This document shows positions 1 through 8,411 of a stretch of DNA of 64,000 nucleotides, piece by piece (within the stretch, counting starts at the first letter, position 1; every line of letters starts with the position of its first letter). Source of the DNA: Methylobacterium tardum (GTDB lineage: Bacteria; Pseudomonadota; Alphaproteobacteria; Rhizobiales; Beijerinckiaceae); contig NZ_CP097484.1 in NCBI RefSeq assembly GCF_023546765.1, positions 5,628,501 to 5,692,500 of the forward strand. Direction: 5' to 3'. Under the pieces are notes generated by a model that was not told the origin of the DNA, did no database searches, and saw nothing but the letters and a program-made list of their open reading frames with translations. Made by a program: the position numbers and the translations under genes.

Positions 1-238
1 GCGGCTCCTGCTGGGAGGTCGCCAGGATCAGTGCGGCATGCGCCTCGATGCGCTTCGAGGTGTGATCGCCGCCCATCGGCTTTGGCGCGACATGGCCCTC
101 TTGGTGGGCGCGCTGCGACCAGCGGCTGGCGCTGGACACGCTGACCCGGAAGCGAGCTGCGGCGCGGTGGCACGAGGCCCCTGCCGCCACGGCAGCCACG
201 ACACGCTCGCGTAAGTCGACGGACAAAGGTGAAGGCAT
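1..238 (-). pseudogene. IS630-family transposase, N-terminal part, cut by window edge
   Basis: Reading the minus strand from the ATG at 236-238 gives an open frame that runs off the left edge. It starts MPSPLSVDLRERVVAAVAAG and continues with a helix-turn-helix-like stretch (CHRAAARFRVSVSSASRW). This is the usual N-terminus of IS630-type transposases, which begin with a 'LRERVV' helix and a winged/HTH DNA-binding domain. The catalytic DDE part would lie outside the window, so intactness cannot be judged. The adjoining IS481 fragment suggests a transposon graveyard. Confidence 0.75.
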
Positions 239-303
239 GGGCATGCTCCTTCACCCAATAACGCGCCACCCGCTCACCCGTCGCAAGCGGCCCGGGACCG
301 GCT

Positions 304-470
304 CTAGATGTTTGGACCCGGCATTTGGTGGATCGGGTTTAACCTGAAGCGGACGGGCACAGCGGACCATGCCTTGCAGATAGCTTCGTAGGGCGTGAGG
401 CCGCGCAGGGTCTTCACACGGCGTGCGAAGCTGGCGCTGACGAAGTCAGCCAAGTGAGCGCAGAGCTGTG
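304..470 (-). pseudogene. IS481/IS3-like transposase, C-terminal remnant
   Basis: The minus-strand frame ends with FARRVKTLRGLTPYEAICKA and then a VRFRLNPIHQMPG-type tail. This matches the well-known C-terminus of IS481-group integrase-like transposases (NFARRLKTLRGLTPYE..C). No catalytic DDE residues or upstream domains are present, and the match to the family fades upstream of about 470. It is a truncated remnant with no transposase activity of its own. Confidence 0.7.
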
Positions 471-834
471 CGTCGCTGCCTCGAGGCGCACCCACGAAGC
501 TTTCGCGAAACAAGCTTACTATGTAAACGAAACCAATCCCCAGATACTCGACTAATCACGCCACTCGAAAGACACCTGCACATTAAAACGAAGAGAGCAT
601 TCGCCACGAAGTCGCGCCTGAACTCATTATGCGCCCAAGTCGGCTCCTGAGATAGAGAGGATACTTTCTCAAAGCGAGAGTCCCCCCTTCTCGACGCGGG
701 CGCATGTCCCGTCAAATTTCGCAAAACCTGACCTTGCCGGAACTGCCGGAAGCCTAAGCTATCTTAAACAGCATTGCGTTGGCGCGCCGTTTGGTGGATG
801 GTAGGCATTACTTAGATCAGGGGGAAATCGAGAT
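471..834. other. Intergenic stretch without a recognisable gene
   Basis: Only short unsupported frames are present. The stretch is AT-richer than the flanking IS remnants and leads into the cassette starting at 835. A promoter for that cassette presumably lies here. The RBS-like GGGGAAA just before the ATG at 835 is the only signal I can point to. Confidence 0.4.
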
Positions 835-1599
835 ATGGTAACCCGGCGCTCGCTGTTACAGGCACCTTTGGCTGTGGCTTGTTCCTGCTGCTTATCGAGG
901 ACGGCTGGAGCGCAAGTGCCTTCAGGAGCTTATATAAGATCACATCCTCGTCTTTGTGGAATCGAGCCGGGTTACGAAGACGAGAATTTCAAGTACGACA
1001 TGCGGCGTGTATTGCCTCGTTCCGGCTTTAGTCAATTTGATGACCATCTCGCCGAGGAAATAAACGCATTGAACACATTCTTTGTTTTCTTGAATAGTCG
1101 ATATGCACCAGAAGTATTTATTTACGACGACAGAGCTGCGCCATTCGGCGGCATAGCTCTACGGGTGGATGGAGCTCACGCGCGCATACTAATTGGACTT
1201 TCTCTCTTGATCGCCGAGCAAAAGCGCGTTGGCGAATCGTGGCCTTCGAGCGTGATCGGCGCCATGGCGCACGAATGGGCTCATGCATATCAATATCGGG
1301 CAGGTCTCGACGACAAGCTTGAACTGCACGCAGACTACATGTCGGGATGGTACATGGGCCACAAGCAACGATATGGATTAGCCATGGATATAAACGTTTT
1401 TAGTGACGCCATATATCTACGTGGGGGGAAATCGGGTCAATTCCGGGGGAGGCCGTACGGCAGCCCGGAACAACGCGTCGCTGCAATGCTCGCCGGGCGC
1501 TCTGACGGATACAGCAGAGCGTCGCTTAACACACAATTCACCTCATCTTACGTTAACGCAGCCTCAAATCGCGGGTACTCCTATGTTTCTACGCTGTAA
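835..1599 (+). CDS. Exported HEWAH-motif zinc metallopeptidase-like protein
   Basis: The 254-residue protein has an N-terminal export signal (RR pair at 4-5, hydrophobic stretch, A-G-A-Q at about 24-27) and so probably acts in the periplasm. HEWAH at 146-150 followed by ELHAD at 163-167 fits a gluzincin arrangement: two His in HExxH and a downstream Glu as zinc ligands. Putative neutral zinc metallopeptidases carry a similar HExxH...ExxAD pair, but the rest is not a family I can name. The gene is first in a tight run of five: the next overlaps it by 17 nt and the following genes also overlap or nearly touch. Base composition is visibly AT-richer than the neighbourhood, suggesting recent transfer. 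The substrate is unknown; the exported products of the next genes are candidate partners. Confidence 0.75.
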   Translation: MVTRRSLLQAPLAVACSCCLSRTAGAQVPSGAYIRSHPRLCGIEPGYEDENFKYDMRRVLPRSGFSQFDDHLAEEINALNTFFVFLNSRYAPEVFIYDDRAAPFGGIALRVDGAHARILIGLSLLIAEQKRVGESWPSSVIGAMAHEWAHAYQYRAGLDDKLELHADYMSGWYMGHKQRYGLAMDINVFSDAIYLRGGKSGQFRGRPYGSPEQRVAAMLAGRSDGYSRASLNTQFTSSYVNAASNRGYSYVSTL

Positions 1600-2047
1600 T
1601 ACCTCGAAACTGCATCGCCAGGTCGTGGCCAGTGGTGCACTATATTTAGCTTGCCTTTGTCCGTGCATGTCAGCGGATTGTTCCTCCATAAACTCGATTA
1701 GAGCATATGCGAAGAATAGATTTGCGGAGATTTCCGGCAAGAAGCGCTTCGAGTCAAGCTCATATCGGGCGACGTCGTTCTCGATGGAAGGCGGCAAATG
1801 CCGCATCAACGAACTCTCCGAGGATGAGCCTGAATATCGATGTAGCTGGTACTTCAAAAATGCTAATGAGGGGACATCGTTTTTCCAGGATTTTCTCAGA
1901 AATCTTAGGGCTTGCAGCGACAACTCTCCTTCCGTTGATCAAAGCGGAGACTATCGATGGGCCACCTTTTCCGATGGACCTCACGAGTTCAAATTACAAA
2001 TAGACTACGGCTCACGGGTATGGGAAATTCAATTTTCCTATCAGTAG
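1583..2047 (+). CDS. Exported cysteine-patterned protein, copy 1
   Basis: The start is taken at the ATG at 1583, because upstream codons of the frame lie inside the peptidase gene. The 154-residue product has a basic start and a hydrophobic stretch to about residue 33, a plausible signal peptide. The mature part has four cysteines spaced C-x39-C-x13-C-x23-C. The following gene has almost exactly the same spacing (C-x39-C-x12-C-x23-C) plus shared aromatic positions, so the two look like tandem paralogues. Probably two disulphides form in the periplasm. Function is unknown. Confidence 0.7.
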   Translation: MFLRCNTSKLHRQVVASGALYLACLCPCMSADCSSINSIRAYAKNRFAEISGKKRFESSSYRATSFSMEGGKCRINELSEDEPEYRCSWYFKNANEGTSFFQDFLRNLRACSDNSPSVDQSGDYRWATFSDGPHEFKLQIDYGSRVWEIQFSYQ

Positions 2048-2523
2048 TGCCCCGTGGTTTCGCTGTGGGGCCAATATTATTGCTTGCGCTTGCGTGTGTC
2101 GAGCCAACACCGTCCCACTCGGACGAGTTTTGTTCTGGACTGAACCGAGCTCTTATGTCAGCAGGGGCGCACTTCAGCTCGATCAGGTCTGGGTTTGACT
2201 TTAATACGCACAGCTACGGCTCAAAGGTAACTCTGGGACGTCTATCTACTTGCGAAATCTCAGGCGACGAAGCGCAGGCGGAATTTGAATGTCTAGAAGA
2301 GTTTGCTGAGGCGCCGGATGCTAAGGCCGTGTTCTCGATGATGGCGCGGAGCTTGGAGGTGTGCCTGGCCGGAAATGCAAGGAAGGGGAATATGTCCGAC
2401 AACGCCCGGAGGTATACATACTCACAGACCGATGACGATATCGAACTGCATTTGCGGAGATTGCCTAGGAGCGGGGTCTATCAGGTCGTGCTCTCCATCA
2501 CGTTCATCGATCCGAGCAAGTAG
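2020..2523 (+). CDS. Exported cysteine-patterned protein, copy 2
   Basis: The ATG at 2020 lies 28 nt inside the end of the preceding gene and is followed by a hydrophobic segment (PILLLALACVEP), a signal peptide or lipoprotein-like start. The 167-residue product repeats the four-cysteine pattern of the previous gene and ends in a beta-rich stretch (YQVVLSITF) comparable to the other protein's last residues (WEIQFSYQ). An earlier in-frame ATG at 1957 would add 21 residues lying inside the upstream gene and is less likely. Function is unknown; the overlap suggests translational coupling. Confidence 0.7.
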   Translation: MGNSIFLSVVPRGFAVGPILLLALACVEPTPSHSDEFCSGLNRALMSAGAHFSSIRSGFDFNTHSYGSKVTLGRLSTCEISGDEAQAEFECLEEFAEAPDAKAVFSMMARSLEVCLAGNARKGNMSDNARRYTYSQTDDDIELHLRRLPRSGVYQVVLSITFIDPSK

Positions 2524-2532
2524 GAGCGATGT

Positions 2533-2796
2533 ATGCATCTAAAACGTTTGAGCATTATTGGACTGCTGCTCTGCTATAGTAACGGTGGAGAGGCGCAAGT
2601 TCCAAAGCTTGAAAAGCAGTGCCGAACCAAGGTCATCGCCTTATTGACGCGCGATGGGGGGATAGGAATCCCCGAAGATGTACCATTGCCGAAAGCGTCG
2701 GCGGCGGTGGCCCGGGACCAATTGGTCAACGAATGTGTAAGATACATCAGAAAATACGGAGATTATCCAGAGAGCTGTCCATGCCCATTGAGGTAA
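2533..2796 (+). CDS. Small exported protein, unknown function
   Basis: The 87-residue protein starts with a signal peptide (basic LKR, hydrophobic core, cleavage after G-G-E-A). The mature part has four cysteines, including a C-P-C-P near the end. It starts 9 nt after the previous stop and overlaps the next gene by 16 nt, so it belongs to the 835-3374 operon. No family was recognised. Confidence 0.6.
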   Translation: MHLKRLSIIGLLLCYSNGGEAQVPKLEKQCRTKVIALLTRDGGIGIPEDVPLPKASAAVARDQLVNECVRYIRKYGDYPESCPCPLR

Positions 2797-3374
2797 CCCG
2801 AAGCCTCGCCTGTTTACTTACCTTGACGGCACTAACATTACCGGCAGAATGCCCAGCGCAGTCATCAGAAAAAGATGATGCAAGGCGACGGATAGAGGCG
2901 CTTGCTCAGAAGTCTCGCGCCGATCAGACCCAGGGCATTTGCCAGTCGTTTGAGCCCGCCGTCGCAGAGAGTTGCCGCGCGTACAACGTAGCGAGATTCA
3001 AGGCGGAAGCCGAGCTGGCAGGAATCAGGGTGAAGGTCTTCCAATGGCAAATAATGGCGTCCAACGTGGTGCTGATGCTAGTCGTATTACTGACGTGTGC
3101 TGGCGTTGCGCTTGCAGCTTATCAATTGTTATGGTCTCAGAGATGTTCAGCTCGAGACCTCGCGCAGTCTGAAGCAGAAGATTTAAGAAATTCAAAGACC
3201 AATTTGGAGTTCAGCTCTTCAGGTGTTAAGATTCAGAGCTCTATAGTTGGAATAACAGTTTTGGGGATCGCTTGCCTGTTCGTAATCGCTTTCCTCAATA
3301 CCGTCTACCGTATTGAGGTAGTGCCCGGCCGCGCCGTCGACTCTGTCCGGGCGGGCGCCGCAGCCACCGAATAG
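2781..3374 (+). CDS. Membrane protein with signal peptide, unknown function
   Basis: The start is at the ATG at 2781, since upstream codons of the frame lie in the preceding gene. The 197-residue product has an N-terminal signal-like segment, a charged linker with cysteines (ICQSFEP..ESCRAYN), a first membrane span around residues 90-112 and a second around 150-172. It closes the five-gene cassette and could anchor the exported partners at the inner membrane. No family was recognised. The following 280 bases hold no supported gene. Confidence 0.6.
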   Translation: MPIEVTRSLACLLTLTALTLPAECPAQSSEKDDARRRIEALAQKSRADQTQGICQSFEPAVAESCRAYNVARFKAEAELAGIRVKVFQWQIMASNVVLMLVVLLTCAGVALAAYQLLWSQRCSARDLAQSEAEDLRNSKTNLEFSSSGVKIQSSIVGITVLGIACLFVIAFLNTVYRIEVVPGRAVDSVRAGAAATE

Positions 3375-3649
3375 GCTTAGTATCTTAATAGCCATTTGAA
3401 TCGATCTACCGGCTTCCAAATTGTCCGGTAGGTTTCTTTGAGGCCGCAAATGCATCTTTCAGCTTGAGTATGTTTACTTGAGGCCAGTGTGAAATTACGC
3501 GCGGAGGCCTCTTGATGCACGTTCCGCTCGGATTGTCAGAGTCGTCAACTGGCCGTTGTGATGACCAGAATGACGAGAAGGGTGAAGCACGATTACAGCA
3601 AAATATGATCTACAGCTGTGGGCGCTTACGGCGGTCTACACTGTCCGCC

Positions 3650-4290
3650 TATAAGCTGCGCTGCATTTCGTTCGCGGGTGCCCTGTTGCCGTTAATAACT
3701 GATAAATCTGAATTGATCTCGATTAAGACTTCAAGGAATGCGCGGTAGGAATCGACCTTCTCCACTTTAGCATCAACGCTTACGGTTGGCTTGCCGTGTC
3801 CGCGATCAAGCACCGCGGTTGCTGCTGCTACATGGGCGGCCGCAGGGGCGCCATCATCCATCGCCACGTTCACGAGACGCCCAGCATCTCGGCCGTGTAG
3901 GCACACGGTGCCTCTCGTACCTCCAGCGCCACCGATGGCCGGCCACCCGGGTTCGGCGAAGGGGCGACACGCTTGAATCGGCAATGGTGCGGAAATCCGA
4001 TTGGTTCGGGCCGGTCACGGCAATGACGTCGACCCGCTCCTCGCAGGCACGGGCGAGTTGGCGCGGGGAGTACAGGCCGCAGCTATAGCCGTAGAGCAGC
4101 AGGGCCACCATCATGTAGGGATGATAGCACGGGGTATCCGCGCTCCTCTGTGTAGGTGGCGAAAATGGCCGAGCGCTCGAGCGCCTACCGCACCGCATCG
4201 CTCACGAGGTGCGCCATTTGCCCGAGCGGCACGAACTCGTGCAGCAAGGGCGGCAGTGGCCAGCCCTGATCGGCATCTCACGTGTGAAAC
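3650..4290 (-). pseudogene. IS1182-family transposase remnant, frameshifted
   Basis: Pieces of an IS1182-type transposase can be read on the minus strand in more than one frame: PPLLHEFVPLGQMAHLVSDAVR then an in-frame TAG, a frame change, then YHPYMMVALLLYGYSCGLYS and CEERVDVIAVTGPNQSDFRTIAD. The order and spacing are those of the N-terminal half of the family. The remainder toward 3650 is badly degraded, and the catalytic C-terminal part is missing. The IS66 element lies immediately to the right and may have truncated it. Confidence 0.75.
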
Positions 4291-4398
4291 AGCTTAGCCA
4301 TGAGCCGGGTGAATCGTATGCGATGTTTCGAGCCCACCTTTCGCTGGCCGGCGTAGAGGATGATGCTGACGGTCCCTGGATGGGATCGTTTTGTATCT

Positions 4399-4827
4399 AT
4401 GGTCGAGCATATGGTCGAGCCGCCGCAAACCGTTCGGCGGTTTGAGGTGATCACCACCGCGAGCGGCCGGCGACGCTGGTCGCAGTCCGAGCGCAGACGG
4501 ATCCTGGCTGAGGTCATGGCACCGGGTGCCGTCGTGTCGGTGGTCGCGCGCCGGAACGGGATGAGCCCGCAGCACCTGTTTACCTGGCTGCGCGAGGCGC
4601 GGAAGGCGCCGACAGTCAGTGGAAGGGCAGCGGCCTTCGTACCGGTTCTCCTCGATGAGCCTGCCTCTGCGTCATCCGCATCGTCGCCCCGGGCCGGCAT
4701 CCGTCCTCAGAGCAGGCCTGCTGTCGGGATCGAGGTGGAGATGGCCGGCGCCGTGGTGCGCATCGGCGCGGACGCAAGCGAGGCGCAGATCACCGCGGTG
4801 ATCCGGGCGCTGAAGGCTTGCCCATGA
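4399..4827 (+). CDS. tnpA: IS66 accessory protein TnpA
   Basis: The product has a short HTH-like domain: RRFEVITTASGRRRWSQSER, then ILAEVMAPGAVVSVVARRNG and PQHLFTWLREAR. This is the IS66 OrfA/TnpA signature resembling IS3 OrfA. The start is uncertain among ATGs at 4360, 4399 and 4411; the conserved part begins just after 4411. The stop overlaps the tnpB start by four bases (ATGA), indicating translational coupling. In the family the protein supports transposition together with TnpB. Confidence 0.85.
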   Translation: MVEHMVEPPQTVRRFEVITTASGRRRWSQSERRRILAEVMAPGAVVSVVARRNGMSPQHLFTWLREARKAPTVSGRAAAFVPVLLDEPASASSASSPRAGIRPQSRPAVGIEVEMAGAVVRIGADASEAQITAVIRALKACP

Positions 4828-5180
4828 TCGGGCCCTCCGGCGCGGTGCGCGTGATGCTGGCCACCCGGCCGGTGGACTTCCGCAAGGGCATGGACGGGCT
4901 GGCCGCTCTGGTCCGGGACGCGATGGGTGGAGATCCGTTCTCCGGTACGGTCTACGTGTTCCGGTCAAAACGCGCCGACCGGGTGAACCTCCTGGTTTGG
5001 GATGGAAGCGGACTGATCCTCGCGGTCAAGCGTTTGGAGGCTGGCCAGTTCTGTTGGCCGAAGATCGAGGACGGCGTGGTCCGGCTGAGCGCGGCGCAGC
5101 TCGCGGCGCTCGCCGAAGGTTTGGACTGGAAGCGCGTCCATGCGGCGCGTGCCGTGAGCGTGCCGGCGGTTGCAGGCTGA
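4824..5180 (+). CDS. tnpB: IS66 accessory protein TnpB
   Basis: The 118-residue protein carries the IS66 Orf2 signature: LATRPVDFRKGMDGLAALV, then TVYVFRSKRADRVNLLVWDGSG and a basic C-terminal region. The length is normal for the family and the frame is intact. The ATG at 4824 overlaps the tnpA stop; a TTG at 4818 is an alternative. It is required for IS66 transposition in studied elements, but the biochemical role is not established. Confidence 0.9.
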   Translation: MIGPSGAVRVMLATRPVDFRKGMDGLAALVRDAMGGDPFSGTVYVFRSKRADRVNLLVWDGSGLILAVKRLEAGQFCWPKIEDGVVRLSAAQLAALAEGLDWKRVHAARAVSVPAVAG

Positions 5181-5248
5181 GCAAAAAGACTGGCGGACGG
5201 GCTTCATCGCGGTGGTAAGTCACTGGCGGATCTGCTCTAATCCGCTTC

Positions 5249-6772
5249 GTGGCCGCGCCTGCTTCGCCCTCGTCCGACGATCCCGAGACGCTCAAGGCGC
5301 TGCTCGCCGAGGAGCGCGCCGAGAACGAGCGGCTGCGCCAGATCATCCTGGCGATGCAGCGCCACCGCTTCGTACGTCGCGCCGAGAGCCTGCCCGAGGA
5401 TCAGCTTCTGCTCGGGCTTGAGGAGGCCGAGCAGGTCGAGGCTGCGCGCTTTGCCGCCGAGGAAACGGAGCCCGCCAAGAACGAGGCCCGGAGGGTCAAG
5501 CGGCGCACGAACCGTGGTGCACTGCCCGCCCATCTGCCGCGGGTCGAAACCGTCGTGGATATCGGCAACCTCGTCTGCCCATGCTGCTCGGGCGCCCTGC
5601 ACCGGATCGGCGAGGACGTCTCTGAGCGCCTCGATGTGGTGCCGGCGCAGTTCCGAGTGCTGGTGATCCGCCGCCCACGCTATGCCTGCCGGGCCTGCGG
5701 GGACGCTGTCGTGCAGGCACCCGCGCCGGCGCGGGTGATCGAGGGCGGTCTACCCACCGACGCTCTGGTCGCGCAGGTCCTCGTCTCCAAATACGCCGAC
5801 CAACTGCCGCTCTACCGGCAGGCGCAGATCTTCGCCCGCCAGGGCGTCAGCCTCGACCGCTCGACGCTGGCCGACTGGGTCGGGCGCGCCGCCTTCCTGC
5901 TTCGGCCCGTGCACGGGCGACTGCTGGAGACGCTCAAGCGCTCGGGCAAGCTGTTTGCCGACGAGACCACGGCACCGGTGCTCGATCCGGGCCGCGGTCG
6001 CACCAAGACCGGCCAGCTTTGGGCGTATGCGCGCGACGACCGGCCCTGGGGCGGGACGGATCCGCCGGGCGTCGCCTACGTGTACGCGCCCGATCGCACA
6101 GCCGGACGACCGATCGCGCATCTCTGCGGGTTTGCAGGCGTGCTGCAGGTCGACGGCTACGCGGCCTACGAGAGCCTGGCCAAGGGCGGCGCAGTGCGGC
6201 TGGCCTAAAGCTGGAGCCATGTGCGCCGGCAATTCTATGATCTCGCCGCCGCCTCGCCGATCGCGACGGAGACGCTGTCGCGCATCGCCGCGCTCTACCG
6301 GATCGAGGCCGAGATCCGCGGTCGCTCGGCCGAGGAACGACAGGCGGCCCGGCAGGAACGAAGCCGGCCGGTGGTCGAGGCGCTGGAGGCATGGTTGCGG
6401 GAGAAGCTCGGCCTCTTGAGCCGCAAGAGCAACTTGGCCGAGGCGATCCGCTACGCCCTGAGCCGCTGGGCGGGGCTGAGCCTGTTCCTCGACGACGGGC
6501 GCGTCGAGATCGACTCCAACACCGTCGAGCGGGCGATCCGACCTCTGGCCCTCAATCGCAAGAATGCGCTCTTTGCCGGATCCGACGGCGGGGGCGAGCA
6601 TTGGGCGGTGATCGCCTCGCTGATTGAGACCTGCAAGCTCAACGGCGTCGAGCCGCAGACCTACCTGGCCGACGTCATGACCCGCATCGTCGAGGGGCAT
6701 CCGCAGCGGCGCCTCGACGAGCTTCTGCCCCGGGCCTACCCGAGCACACCCACGCTCCAAGCCGTGGCCTGA
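5249..6772 (+). pseudogene. tnpC: IS66 transposase TnpC, interrupted by an in-frame stop
   Basis: The GTG at 5249 begins a typical TnpC: coiled-coil N-terminus, zinc-finger part (CPCCSGALHRIGEDVSE, CRACG), then the DDE catalytic domain with DETTAPVLDPGRGRTKTG and LQVDGYAAYE. At 6206-6208 the frame reads TAA where relatives have an aromatic codon before C/S-W-S-H-V-R-R. Reading resumes in the same frame to 6772 and includes the Glu-containing TVERAIRPLALNRKNALF and GSDGGGEHWA motifs. This is a single nonsense mutation without frameshift, so the gene is inactive unless the stop is read through. Confidence 0.9.
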
Positions 6773-6793
6773 GAACGCCGCCACCCTGGCGCG

Positions 6794-7024
6794 TCAGACG
6801 GATCGTGTGAACAGGGTCCGAAACAGCGCCTCGGATTGGCGCAGGCCCTCGTCGGTCAGCACCACCGACTTGGCGCGCCCGACCGGGTCGGCGATGAGCC
6901 CCTTGGCGTGGAGACGGCCCAGCGCAGCCCAGTCGAAGCCTTTCCAGGTCCGACGCTCGTCGTGGAGCGTCAGCCACAAAAGGGCGAGCACCGCCTCGCC
7001 GATGCGTTCCTCGCCGACCGCCAT
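6794..7024 (-). CDS. DUF6429 family protein, IS66 passenger
   Basis: The 76-residue protein (MAVGEERIGEAVLALLWLTL, ending in a winged-helix-like VVLTDEGLRQSEALF) matches the DUF6429 proteins found beside IS66 tnpC genes in Methylobacterium and relatives. It lies on the opposite strand, converging on tnpC with a 21-nt gap, inside the presumed element. Function is unknown; a small DNA-binding role is possible from the C-terminal winged-helix-like part. Confidence 0.75.
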   Translation of the reverse strand: MAVGEERIGEAVLALLWLTLHDERRTWKGFDWAALGRLHAKGLIADPVGRAKSVVLTDEGLRQSEALFRTLFTRSV

Positions 7025-7361
7025 CCCAGCAGATTAGCACGCCGCGCTCAGACCGGGCGTGGTGCCAGCCGATCGGTTACAGATAAAGATCGTCTCCGGC
7101 GAGAACTCTGAACCCATGAGCGGGCCCCAGTGCCACCAACTCAGGGCCGTGGCGCATGAGCGCGTCAGTTGGGAAGAAAAGCCGGTCGCTAAGGAACGAC
7201 CCCTGCGCCGTCAAGAACCGCGGCTTATAAGAAGGTTGGAATGTGAGGTTATTCTGGTAATGCTGTGTCTTATGCGTAACCCAGGAACTATAAATCGCTT
7301 ACACATCTATTAAAAAGTCGCAAGGACGGTATATGCGTTTCTGAAGATTATATACGACAGA

Positions 7362-8411
7362 TCATCGTTCCATTCTATACGTCGTGGCGATGGCTCCATG
7401 CAACATCGCCGGCGCAAAAGGCTGAACCTGCGCAAGCGCTTTGTTTGCCAAGTTCAACGCGGCTTCATCGGAGAAGGGGCCCCCTGGCCTAGGACCATAG
7501 GTGCGGAGCCGGTCCACCAAATAATTGACGCCAAAACTGAACGCCGGCAGACCTGCCTTTGCTGCCGCTGAGAAGAAGGCGAGGGCATCTGAGTGCAGAC
7601 CAAGACGCGCGGCGGCTTCCCCGGCCAATACGGCGGCGTCGCTGATATCTGGCCGTAGCTTCGCCGCTCTCGCAAACGGACCAAACATTTGCGCGATGTC
7701 TCCACTGCGCAGCAATCCATAACCTAATAGCATACTTGCGGCCGGATGATTGCCGAGATATCGGAGGACCTCCTTTCCGGACATACTGTCGAGAATGACT
7801 GCAACTTCACGTACTTGACCCGCTGCGCGGAACCGCATCATGTCGTCCACGATCGGAACTCCGGTCGCTAATGTACAAGAGATGGTCGTGGCCGTTGGCG
7901 TCAGCTCGACAGTTGCACCCGACGCGATTACGACCGACAGTAGCAAATCATTCTCAAGCCACAACCTGACAGTCGCGACTCCCTCATTCGCACCGCGGGA
8001 GACTCGGATCGAAGAACTCTCGGTGTCGAGTTCGACTGCGCTTGCGATGTTCTGACGCTTGCCGCTTCCTAGGATGAGTTGAGCACGCGTCGCCGCGGGA
8101 AAATGGGCGCTCGCGGCTACCCGCGAGGTGACCTCCGAGTCGATAAAAGCGGTGACGGCGGGAAGCGTACCTAGCTTTTTGTAAATGCCCTTCATTGAGC
8201 TTGCCGATTTTTCCGTTATATCCACCGCGGTCGCAGCTGTGGTTCCGTTCGGGAGCGCTACCGAAACGTAGGCAACCTGATCGGTCTTGGCCGCTTCCGT
8301 AATCGCCTGCGAGAGTCCAGAAACGGTCGAGCGCGCGAGTAGCGCGAAATTTTGGTCTCGCACTTCTGCAGGCAAGCCGCCCAGCCGGTTTTTTAATCGT
8401 TCGGTCCTCAT
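7362..8411 (-). CDS. Unknown protein with alpha-helical (TPR-like) C-terminus, last gene of caspase operon
   Basis: The 349-residue protein is not of a family I recognise. The N-terminal half (to about residue 200) is mixed alpha/beta. The C-terminal half reads as helix pairs of the Sel1/TPR type (for example AAVLAGEAAARLGLHSDALA followed by another helix pair). The start ATG overlaps the stop of the metacaspase gene by four bases, so the two are almost certainly translated together. Position suggests a substrate, regulator or scaffold of the upstream protease. No signal peptide or membrane span is visible. Confidence 0.7.
   Translation of the reverse strand: MRTERLKNRLGGLPAEVRDQNFALLARSTVSGLSQAITEAAKTDQVAYVSVALPNGTTAATAVDITEKSASSMKGIYKKLGTLPAVTAFIDSEVTSRVAASAHFPAATRAQLILGSGKRQNIASAVELDTESSSIRVSRGANEGVATVRLWLENDLLLSVVIASGATVELTPTATTISCTLATGVPIVDDMMRFRAAGQVREVAVILDSMSGKEVLRYLGNHPAASMLLGYGLLRSGDIAQMFGPFARAAKLRPDISDAAVLAGEAAARLGLHSDALAFFSAAAKAGLPAFSFGVNYLVDRLRTYGPRPGGPFSDEAALNLANKALAQVQPFAPAMLHGAIATTYRMER

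Larger units (their letters stand above)
4310..7080 (+). mobile_element. IS66-family element with DUF6429 passenger gene
   Basis: The order tnpA-tnpB-tnpC on the plus strand with a small DUF6429 gene on the opposite strand is typical of IS66-group elements. The right end is placed at 7080 because the outward-reading sequence there begins GTAAC, and IS66 ends commonly begin GTAA. I could not find a convincing matching left inverted repeat or an 8-bp target duplication, so the left boundary is approximate. tnpC is interrupted by a stop codon, so this copy is probably not self-mobile. Confidence 0.75.

Noticed and set aside
4300..4400. Left terminal inverted repeat of the IS66 element
   Set aside because: No stretch here matches the right end beginning GTAAC, and no 8-bp target duplication was found.
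7362..8411. Gasdermin as partner of the caspase-like protease
   Set aside because: Bacterial gasdermins are about 250-300 residues with a pore-forming beta domain and a short C-terminal inhibitory tail. This 349-residue protein has a TPR-like C-terminal half and shows no such pattern.
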